Part shown: positions 23,993 through 33,411 of the stretch, in pieces
Position numbering within the stretch: the first letter of the stretch is position 1
How the letters are laid out: the number at the start of each line of letters is the position of its first letter
Assembly (NCBI GenBank): GCA_964590075.1
Contig: CAZPXS010000002.1
Location: forward strand, 172,655 to 236,654
Length of the DNA stretch: 64,000 nucleotides
From: JAGDVO01 sp964590075 [NCBI: uncultured Aquificales bacterium]
GTDB lineage: Bacteria; Thermosulfidibacterota; Thermosulfidibacteria; Thermosulfidibacterales
Direction of reading: 5' to 3'
Notes under the pieces: model-generated
Seen by the model: only the letters and a program-made list of their open reading frames with translations
What the model was told of the DNA's origin: nothing
Databases searched by the model: none
Translations under genes and position numbers: made by a program

Positions 23993-24840
23993 AAAACTGG
24001 ATAAAGGAGACTTTAGCTAAGGTAAAGAAAGCTGTAAGTAAGGGTGATCAGGATCTGTGGCAGGTTTGCCCTAGTTGTAATGAGATAGTTTATAAAAAAG
24101 AAATAATAAGAAACCTTAAGGTCTGTCCGAAGTGTAACTACCATTTTAGAGTTTCGGCTTGGGAAAGGATAGAGATGCTTTTAGACGGTGATATAGTTGA
24201 ACATGACGCTAACATGACGAGTCTCGATCCTCTGGAGTTCGTGGATACGAAGAGTTACAAGGATAGGTTGAAGGAGGCTATTAAGTCTACTGGATTGAAG
24301 GAGGCCGTTGTTAGTGTGGAAGGTAACATGGGTCCTTTTAGAGTTCAGCTTGTTGTCTTTGAATTCGCCTTTTTAGGCGGTAGCATGGGAAGTGTGGTGG
24401 GAGAAAAGATAGCTAGAGCGGTTGAAAGGAGCATAGAGAAGAGACAACCTTTAATAATAGTTTCCTGTTCCGGTGGAGCAAGGATGCAGGAGAGTATGCT
24501 ATCTCTCATGCAGATGGCAAAAACCTGTGCCGCTGTGAAGAAACTTAGTGAGCATAGAATTCCTTTCATATCGGTATTAACCGATCCTACAACCGGTGGA
24601 GTTTCGGCGAGTTATGCACTTATAGGGGATGTCGTGATAGCTGAACCTGGTGCTCTTATAGGTTTTGCGGGGCCAAGGGTTATAGAGCAGACTATAGGCC
24701 AGAAGTTACCGGAGGGATTTCAGAGATCCGAGTATCTACTTGCCCATGGTTTTGTGGATATGGTAGTCGAAAGGAAGAAGATGAAGGAGACTATCATAAG
24801 GATACTAGATCTTCTTACCGGAGGTAGTTATGTCCATTAG
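23989..24840 (+). CDS. accD: Acetyl-CoA carboxylase carboxyltransferase subunit beta
   Basis: Beta half of the carboxyltransferase that makes malonyl-CoA for fatty acid synthesis. It has 283 residues; an N-terminal zinc ribbon (C27-x2-C30, C46-x2-C49) precedes the crotonase-fold core with [11 protein letters not shown] and [12 protein letters not shown]. The partner accA is not adjacent. This is separate from the acyl-CoA carboxylase at 41.8-45.4 kb. ATGA overlap with trmFO. Confidence 0.95.
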   Translation: MKNWIKETLAKVKKAVSKGDQDLWQVCPSCNEIVYKKEIIRNLKVCPKCNYHFRVSAWERIEMLLDGDIVEHDANMTSLDPLEFVDTKSYKDRLKEAIKSTGLKEAVVSVEGNMGPFRVQLVVFEFAFLGGSMGSVVGEKIARAVERSIEKRQPLIIVSCSGGARMQESMLSLMQMAKTCAAVKKLSEHRIPFISVLTDPTTGGVSASYALIGDVVIAEPGALIGFAGPRVIEQTIGQKLPEGFQRSEYLLAHGFVDMVVERKKMKETIIRILDLLTGGSYVH

Positions 24841-25570
24841 ACCTGATGGTAGGAACCCTGATGCTTTAAGAAGGGTTAGGGTCATAAGAGGTTATATTAA
24901 ACATGCGGAAGGTTCGGTTTTGATAGAGGCTGGGGAGACGAGAGTTATATGTACCGCCAGTGTTGAGGAAAAGGTCCCTCCCTTTCTGAAGGGAACCGGC
25001 AGTGGTTGGATAACGGCTGAGTATGGTATGTTACCTAGGGCTACACACACGAGAAATATAAGGGATGTGGTAAAGGGGCAGATAAACGGTAGGACTCAGG
25101 AGATACAGAGACTTATAGGAAGATCGTTAAGAGCTGTTGTGGATCTCGAAAAGCTTGGCGAGAGGACTATATGGATAGACTGTGACGTTATACAGGCAGA
25201 CGGTGGTACAAGAACTACGGCTATTACTGGAGCTTTTATAGCTCTTTACGATGCTATAAACTACTTGATAAAGACGGGTGTCTTAAAGGAGAATCCTATA
25301 AGAGAGTTTGTGGCTGCGACGAGTGTCGGTATCTATAAGGGTGTACCTATCCTCGATTTAAACTTTCAGGAGGATTCCGAGGCAGAGGTGGATATGAATG
25401 TGGTGATGACGGAATCGGGAAGGATAGTTGAGGTTCAGGGAACAGCTGAGAAAAGGCCATTCGATGGAGATATGTTGAATAGGTTACTTGATCTTGCTTG
25501 GAAAGGTATAAGGGAGTTGATAACGTTTCAAAAAAGGATAATTATGGATAGAAGAGATGAGAGAGAATAG
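24830..25570 (+). CDS. rph: Ribonuclease PH
   Basis: Phosphorolytic 3'-5' exoribonuclease that trims tRNA precursors. It has 246 residues with [34 protein letters not shown] split over the active-site loop, and the phosphate-site [12 protein letters not shown]. It overlaps accD by 11 bases and phoH by 14. PNPase at 59.4 kb is its paralogue. Confidence 0.95.
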   Translation: MSIRPDGRNPDALRRVRVIRGYIKHAEGSVLIEAGETRVICTASVEEKVPPFLKGTGSGWITAEYGMLPRATHTRNIRDVVKGQINGRTQEIQRLIGRSLRAVVDLEKLGERTIWIDCDVIQADGGTRTTAITGAFIALYDAINYLIKTGVLKENPIREFVAATSVGIYKGVPILDLNFQEDSEAEVDMNVVMTESGRIVEVQGTAEKRPFDGDMLNRLLDLAWKGIRELITFQKRIIMDRRDERE

Positions 25571-26534
25571 TATTACATTGACAAAGGATTTTGAGTTTAA
25601 AAACGAGAGAGAGTGGTTACTCTTTTTTGGTAGTAACGAGGAGAACTTAAGGGTTTTGGAGGATATACTCGGCGTTAGGATTACGGCAAGGGGCGGAAGG
25701 GTAAACATAAGCGGAAGGGAAGAGGATGTAAGGTTAGTGGAAAGATTACTGGATAGAGTGTATTATCTAATAGAGAACGGATATGTTGTAAGGAGAAGGG
25801 ACATAGAGCATGCAATTAGGATGTTAAAAGAGGGTTCCATGGAATTTGAACCTATCCTTGAGGATGCCATATACATAGGTCTAAAGAAAAAGGCTATCTT
25901 TCCTAAGAGTCAGAATCAAAGGGTTTACATCGAAGCGATAAAGAAGAATGACATGGTTTTTGGCATAGGTCCTGCGGGAACTGGTAAAACCTATCTTGCC
26001 GTTGCTATGGCTGTAAGTTCTCTTCTATCGAAGAAGGTGGAGAGGATAATCATAACCCGTCCCGCAGTTGAGGCGGGTGAGAAGCTTGGGTTTCTACCTG
26101 GTGATCTCGTAGAAAAGGTGAGCCCTTACCTTAGACCTATCTATGATGCCCTATTTGACCTTATAGGTTACGATCGTTTTGAGAAGTATATGGAAAAGGG
26201 TGTTATAGAGATAGCTCCTCTTGCCTTCATGAGGGGTAGGACGTTAAGCGATGCCTTTATAATACTCGATGAAGCTCAAAACACAACCAGTGAACAGATG
26301 AAAATGTTCCTTACAAGGCTTGGGTTTGGTTCAAAAGCCGTTATTACTGGGGATATTACCCAAATAGATCTACCTAAGAATACAAAGTCCGGCCTGGTGG
26401 AGGCTATAGAGGTCCTGAGGGACGTGGAAGGCATAGAGTTCGTGTTCTTTAACGAAAAGGATGTGGTTAGACATCCCCTTGTTCAGAGGATAGTTGTAGC
26501 TTATGACAAGTATCAAAACAGTACTGATAAATAA
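25557..26534 (+). CDS. PhoH-family ATPase (PhoH/YbeZ-like)
   Basis: NTPase of the YbeZ/PhoH type, thought to act with YbeY in RNA processing. It has 325 residues: an N-terminal KH-like segment ([14 protein letters not shown]), then the P-loop GPAGTGKT at 138-145, [18 protein letters not shown], and the Walker [12 protein letters not shown]. The order phoH, membrane HD protein, ybeY is conserved across many bacteria and supports the call. Confidence 0.92.
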   Translation: MRENSITLTKDFEFKNEREWLLFFGSNEENLRVLEDILGVRITARGGRVNISGREEDVRLVERLLDRVYYLIENGYVVRRRDIEHAIRMLKEGSMEFEPILEDAIYIGLKKKAIFPKSQNQRVYIEAIKKNDMVFGIGPAGTGKTYLAVAMAVSSLLSKKVERIIITRPAVEAGEKLGFLPGDLVEKVSPYLRPIYDALFDLIGYDRFEKYMEKGVIEIAPLAFMRGRTLSDAFIILDEAQNTTSEQMKMFLTRLGFGSKAVITGDITQIDLPKNTKSGLVEAIEVLRDVEGIEFVFFNEKDVVRHPLVQRIVVAYDKYQNSTDK

Positions 26535-27951
26535 GTTTAAGATAAGTAAAATATTATTTTTGTATCTTATTTTATTTACTATCTTAGTCAATCTACTAGT
26601 TATCCTTTTAAACAGAAGTTTTAGTGGAGTTTTTGGTTATTTCTTTTTTATATTCTTTTCAACTTTCATATTTTCTCTTATATGGAATTCTGTCTATAGT
26701 GGGAGGTTAGAACCGGATAGAGCAATTGGTTTGTATTATTTTCTCGTATTTGCTTCGTTTATTTTTATAGTACTTTTTTACCACTTGTATGATGAAATAT
26801 TCTCAAAGTACTTTGACTATGGTACCTATAGTTATTTTATGGCTTCACCAATATTCTTACCAGGAGTTATATCGGCTCTGGTGTTGGGTGATAGAAGCTA
26901 TGCGCTTGTAGTTTTTAATACCGCTATTATCTCTTCGGTCCTCTTTTCTGATATTCCCTTTGCTAGCGAGGCTATAGTCTTTACCTCCATTGTTGCAGGC
27001 GAAACTATGGTATTAAGGAAAGGTGCACAGAGTATACTTAACGGTATCTTTGCCGGTAGTTTATCTTCCTTTTTATTTATAGTCTCTCTTATACTTATGG
27101 GTAAGTTTAAGGATTACGTAGTTTTATTTGCACCATTTGCGAGTGCTATAGGTGTCCTCTTTTCCGTTTACGGTCTTGTTCCACTTTTGGAGAGCATTTT
27201 TAAAGTGGTAACCGATATAAAACTTTTGGAGTACGCTAACATAAGTCATCCGCTACTTAAGGAGCTGATGGACAAAGCTCCAGGCACCTATAACCATTCT
27301 ATGCTCGTCTCTTTTCTGGCCGAGGCAGCTGCTTATGAGGTTGGTGCTAATCCCATATTGGCCAAGGTAGGGGCGATGTTTCATGATGTAGGTAAGCTTA
27401 AGAATCCCAAGTACTTTATAGAGAATACCGGCTCTGTTAGTACTCATGAGAAGCTCTCTCCTGCTATGAGCAGGCTAATAATAATGTCCCACGTTAGAGA
27501 TGGAGTTGAACTAGCGAAAAAATACGGTTTACCTAAGTGTGTTATCGACATAATTGAGCAGCATCACGGTACAACCTTGATAAGGTACTTTTATGAGAAG
27601 GCTAAAAGGGTTTCAAAGGAAGAGGTTTCCGAAGAGATATATAGATACCCAGGGTCAAAACCGAGGACAAAGGAATCGGCTATAGTGATGTTGGCCGATT
27701 CTATCGAGGCGGCTGTGAGGAGTTTAGGTGAACCTACCCCCTCAAAGATAAAGGAGACCATAAGAGGTATAGTTAACCATCTTTTTTCGGATGGGCAGTT
27801 TGAGGAATGCCCACTTAATTTGAGAGAACTAAAGATCATTTCCGATGTTTTTCTAAGGATGTTGATAAGTTTCTACCACAAGAGAATATCATATCCAGGT
27901 GGATCTAATGGGAATAACTCTGGTAATTCCACAAAAATTAAATCTCAGTAA
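26503..27951 (+). CDS. Membrane HD-domain phosphohydrolase (PgpH/YqfF-like core)
   Basis: 482 residues. The N-terminal half is strongly hydrophobic with about seven membrane segments (roughly residues 15-225). An HD domain follows with [26 protein letters not shown], then EQHHGT and [11 protein letters not shown]. Related PgpH enzymes hydrolyse cyclic di-AMP. This protein lacks the large extracytoplasmic 7TMR-HDED domain that precedes the membrane segments in typical PgpH, which is normally over 700 residues, so ligand sensing must differ. The start overlaps phoH by 32 bases and no clear ribosome binding site is seen. c-di-AMP specificity is inferred. Confidence 0.82.
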   Translation: MTSIKTVLINKFKISKILFLYLILFTILVNLLVILLNRSFSGVFGYFFFIFFSTFIFSLIWNSVYSGRLEPDRAIGLYYFLVFASFIFIVLFYHLYDEIFSKYFDYGTYSYFMASPIFLPGVISALVLGDRSYALVVFNTAIISSVLFSDIPFASEAIVFTSIVAGETMVLRKGAQSILNGIFAGSLSSFLFIVSLILMGKFKDYVVLFAPFASAIGVLFSVYGLVPLLESIFKVVTDIKLLEYANISHPLLKELMDKAPGTYNHSMLVSFLAEAAAYEVGANPILAKVGAMFHDVGKLKNPKYFIENTGSVSTHEKLSPAMSRLIIMSHVRDGVELAKKYGLPKCVIDIIEQHHGTTLIRYFYEKAKRVSKEEVSEEIYRYPGSKPRTKESAIVMLADSIEAAVRSLGEPTPSKIKETIRGIVNHLFSDGQFEECPLNLRELKIISDVFLRMLISFYHKRISYPGGSNGNNSGNSTKIKSQ

Positions 27952-28336
27952 GAGAAATATAAGATCCTTTGTAAAGGAGGCATTGAATCTATTAGGTGTT
28001 AAAAAGGCCTCCCTTTCCATAGCCTTGGTGGATAGAGGTGAGATTAGAAGGATAAATAGGGAATTTAGGGGTATCGATAGGGAAACGGATGTTATTTCTT
28101 TTTTTGGTTACGATGAAAACTATCTCGGGGATATAGTGATATCCTATGAGGTGGTTAGAGAAAATGCACAGTTTTACAGTGAGGATCCTGATGTTGAGTT
28201 AAGGAGAGTTATAATTCACGGTATACTTCATCTACTCGGTTACAGGGATTACGAGGAAGAAGAGAAGAGTAGGATGTTTGAAAAACAGGAAGAAATCTTA
28301 AGATTACTTGATGGTTATAAACTCGGTTTTGAATAG
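27908..28336 (+). CDS. ybeY: Endoribonuclease YbeY-like (UPF0054), third zinc ligand replaced
   Basis: Single-strand endoribonuclease family involved in 16S 3' end maturation and ribosome quality control. The ATG at 27908, with AGGTGG at 27896-27901, gives 142 residues; GTG at 27899 is the alternative. DRETDVISFFGYDE is the conserved strand-loop. The metal motif reads HGILHLLGYRD: H104 and H108 are kept but the third histidine of HGxLHLxGYDH is aspartate (D114). Aspartate can still bind metal, so activity may persist. It ends 33 bases inside the convergent AtuA-family gene. Confidence 0.88.
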   Translation: MGITLVIPQKLNLSKRNIRSFVKEALNLLGVKKASLSIALVDRGEIRRINREFRGIDRETDVISFFGYDENYLGDIVISYEVVRENAQFYSEDPDVELRRVIIHGILHLLGYRDYEEEEKSRMFEKQEEILRLLDGYKLGFE

Positions 28337-29611
28337 TTCCTCCTCTTTTTCTAATTTTACCAGGTGATGTATGTTAAAAATGTAGGTTTCCCCAACCTCT
28401 ATTTCTGAAGGTGAGTAGATTATAGCCAGATTCCCACTTGTAGCTTTTCTACCCCTATAGTGATAGTGCATCAGAAAAGACCTTGCCCAGGATACTACAG
28501 CTTTTGCCAGTTCTCCATCAACCGATATAGCTTCGATTAAAGCTACTTTTTCGCTTTCCCCAACAGTTCTAAAGATGAAATGGAATTTTTCTCCCCTAAA
28601 GTAGGATTTTACCTCTTCCTTTAAAACCTCTTCTATTTCTGGTAGAGCCGCTATCATCAGGGGATCTCTTATGATTCCCATGGTTATCCATCTCTTTCCG
28701 AGGTACTTAGCACCTTCAAGCTTTATCCATGTTTCCTTACTTCTTTCAAAGATTTGGTTTCTCACTAGTACCTGTCTATCGTTTATCTGTTCAAATATGG
28801 CTTCCTTTAGATTCAGTATCCCCTCGGGTCCCCTTAGGATATAGGGATGTTCCTTTTCGTATAGAGAGTGGGCGGAAACCGAGAGAACGGTACATCTCCT
28901 TGATAGATTTGCCGGTTCCACTACCAGTCTATCCCTGAACAACCAGGCTAACATGCCGTCGGATGCGGTTCCGGGAATGCTTGCTATTGCACCGCATTCC
29001 AGTATTTTGCCAGCATGAAAGGCTATCTCGTAGGGAATACCCTTTGATATGGCGAAGGACGCAAATATAGCTGGGTCGTTGGATCTCCCCGCTAGAATTA
29101 TATCCACTTTCCTCTCGAGAGCCCTTATATAGGGATCTATACCCATAACGCCAACTATGTTTGTTGATTCCTCTACCTCTTCGGTAGTAAGGTTTTCTAC
29201 AGGGCCAAGTGGTAATACTTGTTTTTTTATGATCTTCCCTTTGAGCCAATTTTTATCAACATCGCTATATATTATGGCACAATTGAGATTTATAAAGTTT
29301 TCCTTAGCGATTTCCCTTATTATATCGAGAACCCATTCAACGTGTGGTTTTGCTCCAGCTCCACCTGCCGATCCTATGATAAGCGGAATTCCCTCCCTCT
29401 TAGCATAGTTTATCATAGGGGTCAGATCCTTCTTTACCGCGTATCTACTTACGGTTGGTCTCCCCGAACCGAGTCTATAGGGTCCAGCATCGGTTGATCC
29501 TGCATCTACACCGATCATACTAGGTTTTAGGGAGACTGCTCTCTCAAAGCTATCCATCGGATAACCATATCCAAGCATCCCCTGTGGTGAGAATATCAGA
29601 AGGCCTTCCAT
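28304..29611 (-). CDS. AtuA-family (DUF1446) protein
   Basis: 435 residues. The N-terminal block GVDAGSTDAGPYRLGSG followed by IGSAGGAGAKPHVEW is the hallmark of the acyclic terpene utilisation AtuA / DUF1446 family, whose biochemical role is not settled. No signal peptide or membrane segment is seen. The DUF4387 partner often encoded next to such proteins is absent. It overlaps the upstream nitrilase-family gene by 16 bases, so the two form one operon. A terpene role should not be assumed; the carboxylase genes that would accompany it lie 10 kb away in another operon. Confidence 0.8.
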   Translation of the reverse strand: MEGLLIFSPQGMLGYGYPMDSFERAVSLKPSMIGVDAGSTDAGPYRLGSGRPTVSRYAVKKDLTPMINYAKREGIPLIIGSAGGAGAKPHVEWVLDIIREIAKENFINLNCAIIYSDVDKNWLKGKIIKKQVLPLGPVENLTTEEVEESTNIVGVMGIDPYIRALERKVDIILAGRSNDPAIFASFAISKGIPYEIAFHAGKILECGAIASIPGTASDGMLAWLFRDRLVVEPANLSRRCTVLSVSAHSLYEKEHPYILRGPEGILNLKEAIFEQINDRQVLVRNQIFERSKETWIKLEGAKYLGKRWITMGIIRDPLMIAALPEIEEVLKEEVKSYFRGEKFHFIFRTVGESEKVALIEAISVDGELAKAVVSWARSFLMHYHYRGRKATSGNLAIIYSPSEIEVGETYIFNIHHLVKLEKEEELFKTEFITIK

Positions 29612-30381
29612 ATTTTCCTACCTTCTACCTGTGAGTCTTTTATGGCTGGTACATCATTACGGTACGATTCCACCTCTCTAAGATCGATTACAGCTTTATA
29701 TAGTCCCGGTGTTCTTGAGATCTCTAAAATTGTGTTACCGTAGGGGTCTATTATGGCTGAGTATCCGTTAAAGACGAATTTTTTGTTTTTACCAACCATA
29801 TTTACACCTACCACGAATAGTTGGCTCTCAATAGCCCTTGCCCTTAGTAGCGTTCTCCAGTGTTCTTCCCTCTCCTTTGGCCACTGGGCAGGACAGAAGA
29901 TTACACTACAACCCCTAATGGCCATAAGTTTAGTGAGTTCCGGGAATCTAAGTTCATAACAAATTATAACTCCTATAGAGAGATTATCATCCACCGAAAT
30001 TGGTTCCGGTAGGTTCCCTATGGAATAAGACTTTTTCTCCCCCATAGGTTCGAATAGAAAGTATTTTCTCCTCTTGCCTATAACTTTCCCCTCTTTTAAC
30101 ACGAAACTGGTGTTGTATATTTTTTGGCCCTCCCTTTCGGGAAGGGTACCAAGTATCACGGTGGTCTTTGAATTAGCCGAAACTTCAATAGCCATACTCA
30201 AAAATTCCTGAGCTATATCGAGAGATTCATCATCCACCATAAAACCTGTAAGCCACATCTCAGGAAAACATAAAAGATCTAGATCCACATTATCCCTTAT
30301 AGCTTCAAGTGCAGACTTTGCCTTTTGAGAGGCTTCCTCCTCAACTTCTACCTGGTATATCCCGATTCTCCTCTCATACAT
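29596..30381 (-). CDS. Carbon-nitrogen hydrolase (nitrilase superfamily amidase, omega-amidase-like)
   Basis: Hydrolyses a small amide or related C-N bond. It has 261 residues with the triad E41 (FPEMW), K107 (KRRKYFLF) and C142 (ICYELRFPE). The RFPEL after the cysteine resembles omega-amidases of the YafV/Nit2 type, but the substrate cannot be read from sequence. No ribosome binding site precedes the ATG, and a TTGTAA-17-TAAAAT promoter ends nine bases before it, so the transcript is probably leaderless. Cotranscribed with the AtuA-family gene. Confidence 0.87.
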   Translation of the reverse strand: MYERRIGIYQVEVEEEASQKAKSALEAIRDNVDLDLLCFPEMWLTGFMVDDESLDIAQEFLSMAIEVSANSKTTVILGTLPEREGQKIYNTSFVLKEGKVIGKRRKYFLFEPMGEKKSYSIGNLPEPISVDDNLSIGVIICYELRFPELTKLMAIRGCSVIFCPAQWPKEREEHWRTLLRARAIESQLFVVGVNMVGKNKKFVFNGYSAIIDPYGNTILEISRTPGLYKAVIDLREVESYRNDVPAIKDSQVEGRKIWKAF

Positions 30382-30389
30382 GGTTTTTA

Positions 30390-30418
30390 ATTTTAGTTAA
30401 CATTTTCGATATTTACAA
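30390..30418 (-). promoter_or_regulatory. Candidate promoter of nitrilase-AtuA operon, giving a leaderless mRNA
   Basis: On the minus strand TTGTAA (30418-30413) and TAAAAT (30395-30390) are 17 bases apart. Transcription would begin at about 30383, two bases before the ATG whose first base is 30381. The lack of a Shine-Dalgarno sequence fits a leaderless message. Confidence 0.55.
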
Positions 30419-30419
30419 C

Positions 30420-30437
30420 TGTATCATTTTTGATACA
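30420..30437. promoter_or_regulatory. Inverted repeat in the nitrilase/lpxC divergent region
   Basis: TGTATCA-TTTT-TGATACA is a perfect 7-base inverted repeat. It lies just upstream of the nitrilase -35 and 22 bases before the lpxC -35, and a further GATAC copy occurs at 30462-30466. It looks like an operator for a dimeric regulator, though a hairpin role is possible. Confidence 0.4.
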
Positions 30438-30459
30438 CATAATTGATATTAAATTCACA

Positions 30460-30487
30460 TTGATACTATTTGCCGATCGGATATAAA
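30460..30487 (+). promoter_or_regulatory. Candidate sigma-70 promoter of lpxC
   Basis: TTGATA (30460-30465) and TATAAA (30482-30487) with a 16-base spacer, 20 bases before the lpxC ATG. The ribosome binding site AGAGGGGGA lies at 30492-30500. Confidence 0.5.
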
Positions 30488-30506
30488 GTAAAGAGGGGGA
30501 TGAGAG

Positions 30507-31349
30507 ATGTTTGAGAGAAGGACTATAAAGAAAGAGGTAGAGTTAGAGGGGTTTGGGATACATAGCGGCAAGTATTCCCGTATAAGGCTTATCCCTGCTA
30601 TTAATGATGGTGGTAAGATCGTTTTTGTTTCTGGTGGGAAGGAGATAACCGCTAATCACAGTAATGTGGTTGATATTAAGAGAGCTACCACTTTGGGTGT
30701 GGATGGAGTGAATGTTAAGACCGTTGAGCATCTTCTATCCGCTCTTTATGGTTTGGGGATTACCGATCTTGTCGTTGAGGTTGAGGGGATTGAAATCCCT
30801 GTACTTGATGGGAGTGCCAGGGAGTTTGTTTCTGCTATAGCCGAGGTTGGGGTAGAGGGGATAGGGAAACCCGCTAAGATTCTAAAAATAGTAAAACCCT
30901 TTAGATACGAGGGAGATAATGGTTCTTACATAGAAGTAGAGCCAAGTGAAGGAGAGGATTTGAGGTTGAGTTGTAGTATAAGTTACGATTATCCCTCCTT
31001 GAGATGGCAAGATTTTGAGGTTGTATTTAATAGTGATACCTATGTTAGAGAGATAGCTCCTGCAAGGACGTTCTGTTTTTATGAGGAGATCGCTCATCTA
31101 CTTAAGTCTGGCTTGGGGAGAGGGGGTAATTATAAGAATGTTGTTGTCATAGGGCCTAACGGTGTTATGAACGGTCCACCGAGATTTCCCGATGAACCTA
31201 TAAGACACAAGATACTCGATCTCATAGGGGACCTTGCTCTTACCGGTGCCTTTATAGTTGGAAAGATCAGGGCCCATAAGAATAACCACAAGTTGCACGT
31301 CGAGTTTATAAAGTCCCTTATGGAGTCGGATAGTTACAAGTTACTATAG
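30507..31349 (+). CDS. lpxC: UDP-3-O-acyl-N-acetylglucosamine deacetylase
   Basis: Zinc deacetylase catalysing the committed step of lipid A synthesis, so the organism should make an outer membrane with lipid A. It has 280 residues. Zinc ligands are H75 (VEHLLSAL), H234 and D238 (RHKILDLIGDL); the catalytic histidine lies in NNHKLH near the C-terminus. FEGFGIHSG-like LEGFGIHSGK opens the protein. Monocistronic by context; it ends six bases inside the convergent alcohol dehydrogenase gene. Confidence 0.95.
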   Translation: MFERRTIKKEVELEGFGIHSGKYSRIRLIPAINDGGKIVFVSGGKEITANHSNVVDIKRATTLGVDGVNVKTVEHLLSALYGLGITDLVVEVEGIEIPVLDGSAREFVSAIAEVGVEGIGKPAKILKIVKPFRYEGDNGSYIEVEPSEGEDLRLSCSISYDYPSLRWQDFEVVFNSDTYVREIAPARTFCFYEEIAHLLKSGLGRGGNYKNVVVIGPNGVMNGPPRFPDEPIRHKILDLIGDLALTGAFIVGKIRAHKNNHKLHVEFIKSLMESDSYKLL

Positions 31350-32375
31350 TTCCGATACTTTTAGTACTTTGGCTCCCTTTATACGCCTATTTTTAATATC
31401 AATGATCGCCTCGTTTGCCTTTTCGAAATCGTATATCTGATATTCGGGCTTTATAGGAATTTTAGCCGCTATATCAAGGAATTCTTCTATGTCCTTTCTC
31501 GTGACATTTGCTACCGATTTTATTTCCTTTTCCAGCCACAGGTCCCTGGGGTAGTTTAGTTCGAGTAGGAAGTTCTTGTCATGATCTTCCTTTCTTATGG
31601 CGTTTATAACCAGTCTTCCACCAGGCTTTAGGTATCTTAGTGAATAAAAGGGTGGCCTCCACACAGGAGTTGTATCTATAATAGCGTTCATGAGAACTGG
31701 TGGCTCATCACCTACATCACCAGCCCAGTAAGCTCCGAGCTCAATGGCCAAATTCCTTTCACTTTCTGTCCTTGAGAATACCAGTACCTTAGTTTCTGGG
31801 TATAGGAATTTTACCGTTTTGAGTACGAGGTGCCCACTTGCACCAAAACCTACAAGTCCAAGTGTTTCTCCCTCTGAGATTCCAGCGAGAACGAGACTCC
31901 TATAACCTATGGCTCCGGCGCAGAATAGGGGAGCAGCCTCAAAGGGGTTAATATTTCCCGGTATTTTAAAGGCAAAATCCTCCCTTATTTTGAAGTATTC
32001 GGCGTAACCACCGTGCGCATCTTTACCCGTGGCTTTAAAGTTGGGGCATAGATTTTCGAGCCCCTTTTTACAGAACTCACACTCGCCACAGGCGCTATAG
32101 ATCCAGCCAGCCCCAGCCATATCTCCTATCTGAAACCTTTTTACCTTAGAGCCTTTATCAACGACCACGCCTACTATCTGGTGACCAGGTACCACTGGGG
32201 AGTCAAGCTTTATTCTTCCCTCTATCTCATCTATCTCCGTATGGCATACTCCACAGCAGATTACCCTGATGAGAATCTCGTTATCGCCTATATTCGGTAT
32301 ATCAAGGTCGACGAGTTTCAGCGGTTTCTGATTTTCATTAAGATCAACGTGTTTTTCTATAACCCATGCCTTCAT
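31344..32375 (-). CDS. Zinc-dependent alcohol dehydrogenase (MDR family)
   Basis: NAD(P)-dependent medium-chain dehydrogenase, 343 residues. Catalytic zinc ligands appear in GVCHTEID and PGHQIVG; the structural zinc site is CGECEFCKKGLENLC. The nucleotide-binding motif is GLVGFGASGHLV. The glutamine after the PGH histidine is found in propanol-preferring AdhA-like enzymes; substrate is not predictable. AATAGGAGGTG precedes the ATG. It is downstream of htrA on the same strand by ten bases. Confidence 0.88.
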   Translation of the reverse strand: MKAWVIEKHVDLNENQKPLKLVDLDIPNIGDNEILIRVICCGVCHTEIDEIEGRIKLDSPVVPGHQIVGVVVDKGSKVKRFQIGDMAGAGWIYSACGECEFCKKGLENLCPNFKATGKDAHGGYAEYFKIREDFAFKIPGNINPFEAAPLFCAGAIGYRSLVLAGISEGETLGLVGFGASGHLVLKTVKFLYPETKVLVFSRTESERNLAIELGAYWAGDVGDEPPVLMNAIIDTTPVWRPPFYSLRYLKPGGRLVINAIRKEDHDKNFLLELNYPRDLWLEKEIKSVANVTRKDIEEFLDIAAKIPIKPEYQIYDFEKANEAIIDIKNRRIKGAKVLKVSEL

Positions 32376-32385
32376 GATACACCTC

Positions 32386-33411
32386 CTATTGTGGTGCCCT
32401 TTCTATCAATACCCACTTTTCTATGATCTTGTTATTCCTTAATATTTTAACCTTTACCCTCTTGCCAGGAGGTGTTTCACCTACCAGTATAGGTAGGCGG
32501 GATGCGTCGTCAACAAGTTTCCCATCATACTCAACTATCACATCGTTTGGCATTATTCCCGCTTTGTGGGCTGGGGATCCCTTTATGACGGAAGTTATCA
32601 GCGCTCCTCTTTTTACTATTAGTCCCTTCTGGGTGGCTATCTGGGGGTTCAGGTTTACAGCTTCCGCTCCAAACCATCCCCTTATAACCCTCTTGTTACT
32701 TAGAAGCTGGTTAACCACGAATTTTACCGTGTTTATAGGTATTGCAAATCCTATACCCTGGGCGTTGTTAAGTATAGCTGTGTTAATTCCCACAACTTCT
32801 CCCTTTAAATTTACAAGGGGTCCGCCACTGTTACCGGGGTTGATCGATGCGTCCGTCTGTATGAACTGGTCGAAATAATCTTCCCCCAGTATTCTCCCTT
32901 TAGCCGATACTATACCGGAGGTTACGGTGTAACTAAGGCCAAAGGGATTGCCTATAGCAAGAACTATATCCCCTACTTCTAATTTATCCGAATCTCCGAG
33001 TTTGGAAGGTGTAAACTTCCTATTTGCCAGTATCTTTAGAATCGCAACGTCACTTCTTTTATCGCTACCGATTATTCTAGCATCATAGATACTACCATCG
33101 TTAAGTACAACCTTTATGCTGTAGGCTCTCTCTACCACATGGTTGTTTGTCACAACCACTCCATCGGAAGTTATGATGACTCCGGATCCTAGACTCGTTC
33201 TCTTTCTTAGTTTTTCTGGTGGGACTTTTAGTATCTGGGCGTAAAATTCTACTATCCCCTGGGGGAGGTTAACTTTCTGTTCCGTAAATATATTTACAAC
33301 GCTTGGAGATACCTTTTTAACTATGGGAGCAAAACTCGTTACCGTAACCCCAGCGTAAACTGAACTTAAGAGTATAAGTATAAAACTAAGTATCAGAAAG
33401 AATCTTCCCAT
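32386..33411 (-). CDS. HtrA/DegP-family periplasmic serine protease
   Basis: Envelope protein quality-control protease. It has 341 residues with an N-terminal signal peptide (cleavage likely near SVYA at 17-20), trypsin-like triad H91 (NNHVVE), D121 (RSDVAIL) and S195 (NPGNSGGPL), and one PDZ domain from about 240 (AGIMPNDVIVEYDGK). A single PDZ makes it DegS/HhoB-like in architecture, but the cleavable-looking signal suggests a soluble protein. It overlaps the radical SAM gene by 19 bases; rseP is in the same operon. Confidence 0.92.
   Translation of the reverse strand: MGRFFLILSFILILLSSVYAGVTVTSFAPIVKKVSPSVVNIFTEQKVNLPQGIVEFYAQILKVPPEKLRKRTSLGSGVIITSDGVVVTNNHVVERAYSIKVVLNDGSIYDARIIGSDKRSDVAILKILANRKFTPSKLGDSDKLEVGDIVLAIGNPFGLSYTVTSGIVSAKGRILGEDYFDQFIQTDASINPGNSGGPLVNLKGEVVGINTAILNNAQGIGFAIPINTVKFVVNQLLSNKRVIRGWFGAEAVNLNPQIATQKGLIVKRGALITSVIKGSPAHKAGIMPNDVIVEYDGKLVDDASRLPILVGETPPGKRVKVKILRNNKIIEKWVLIERAPQ

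Noticed and set aside
28304-29611. Calling the AtuA-family gene part of an acyclic terpene pathway together with the 41.8-45.4 kb carboxylase
   Set aside because: Separate operon and strand, no AtuB, AtuE, AtuG or AtuH homologues in view, and the dehydrogenase fits isovaleryl-CoA better.
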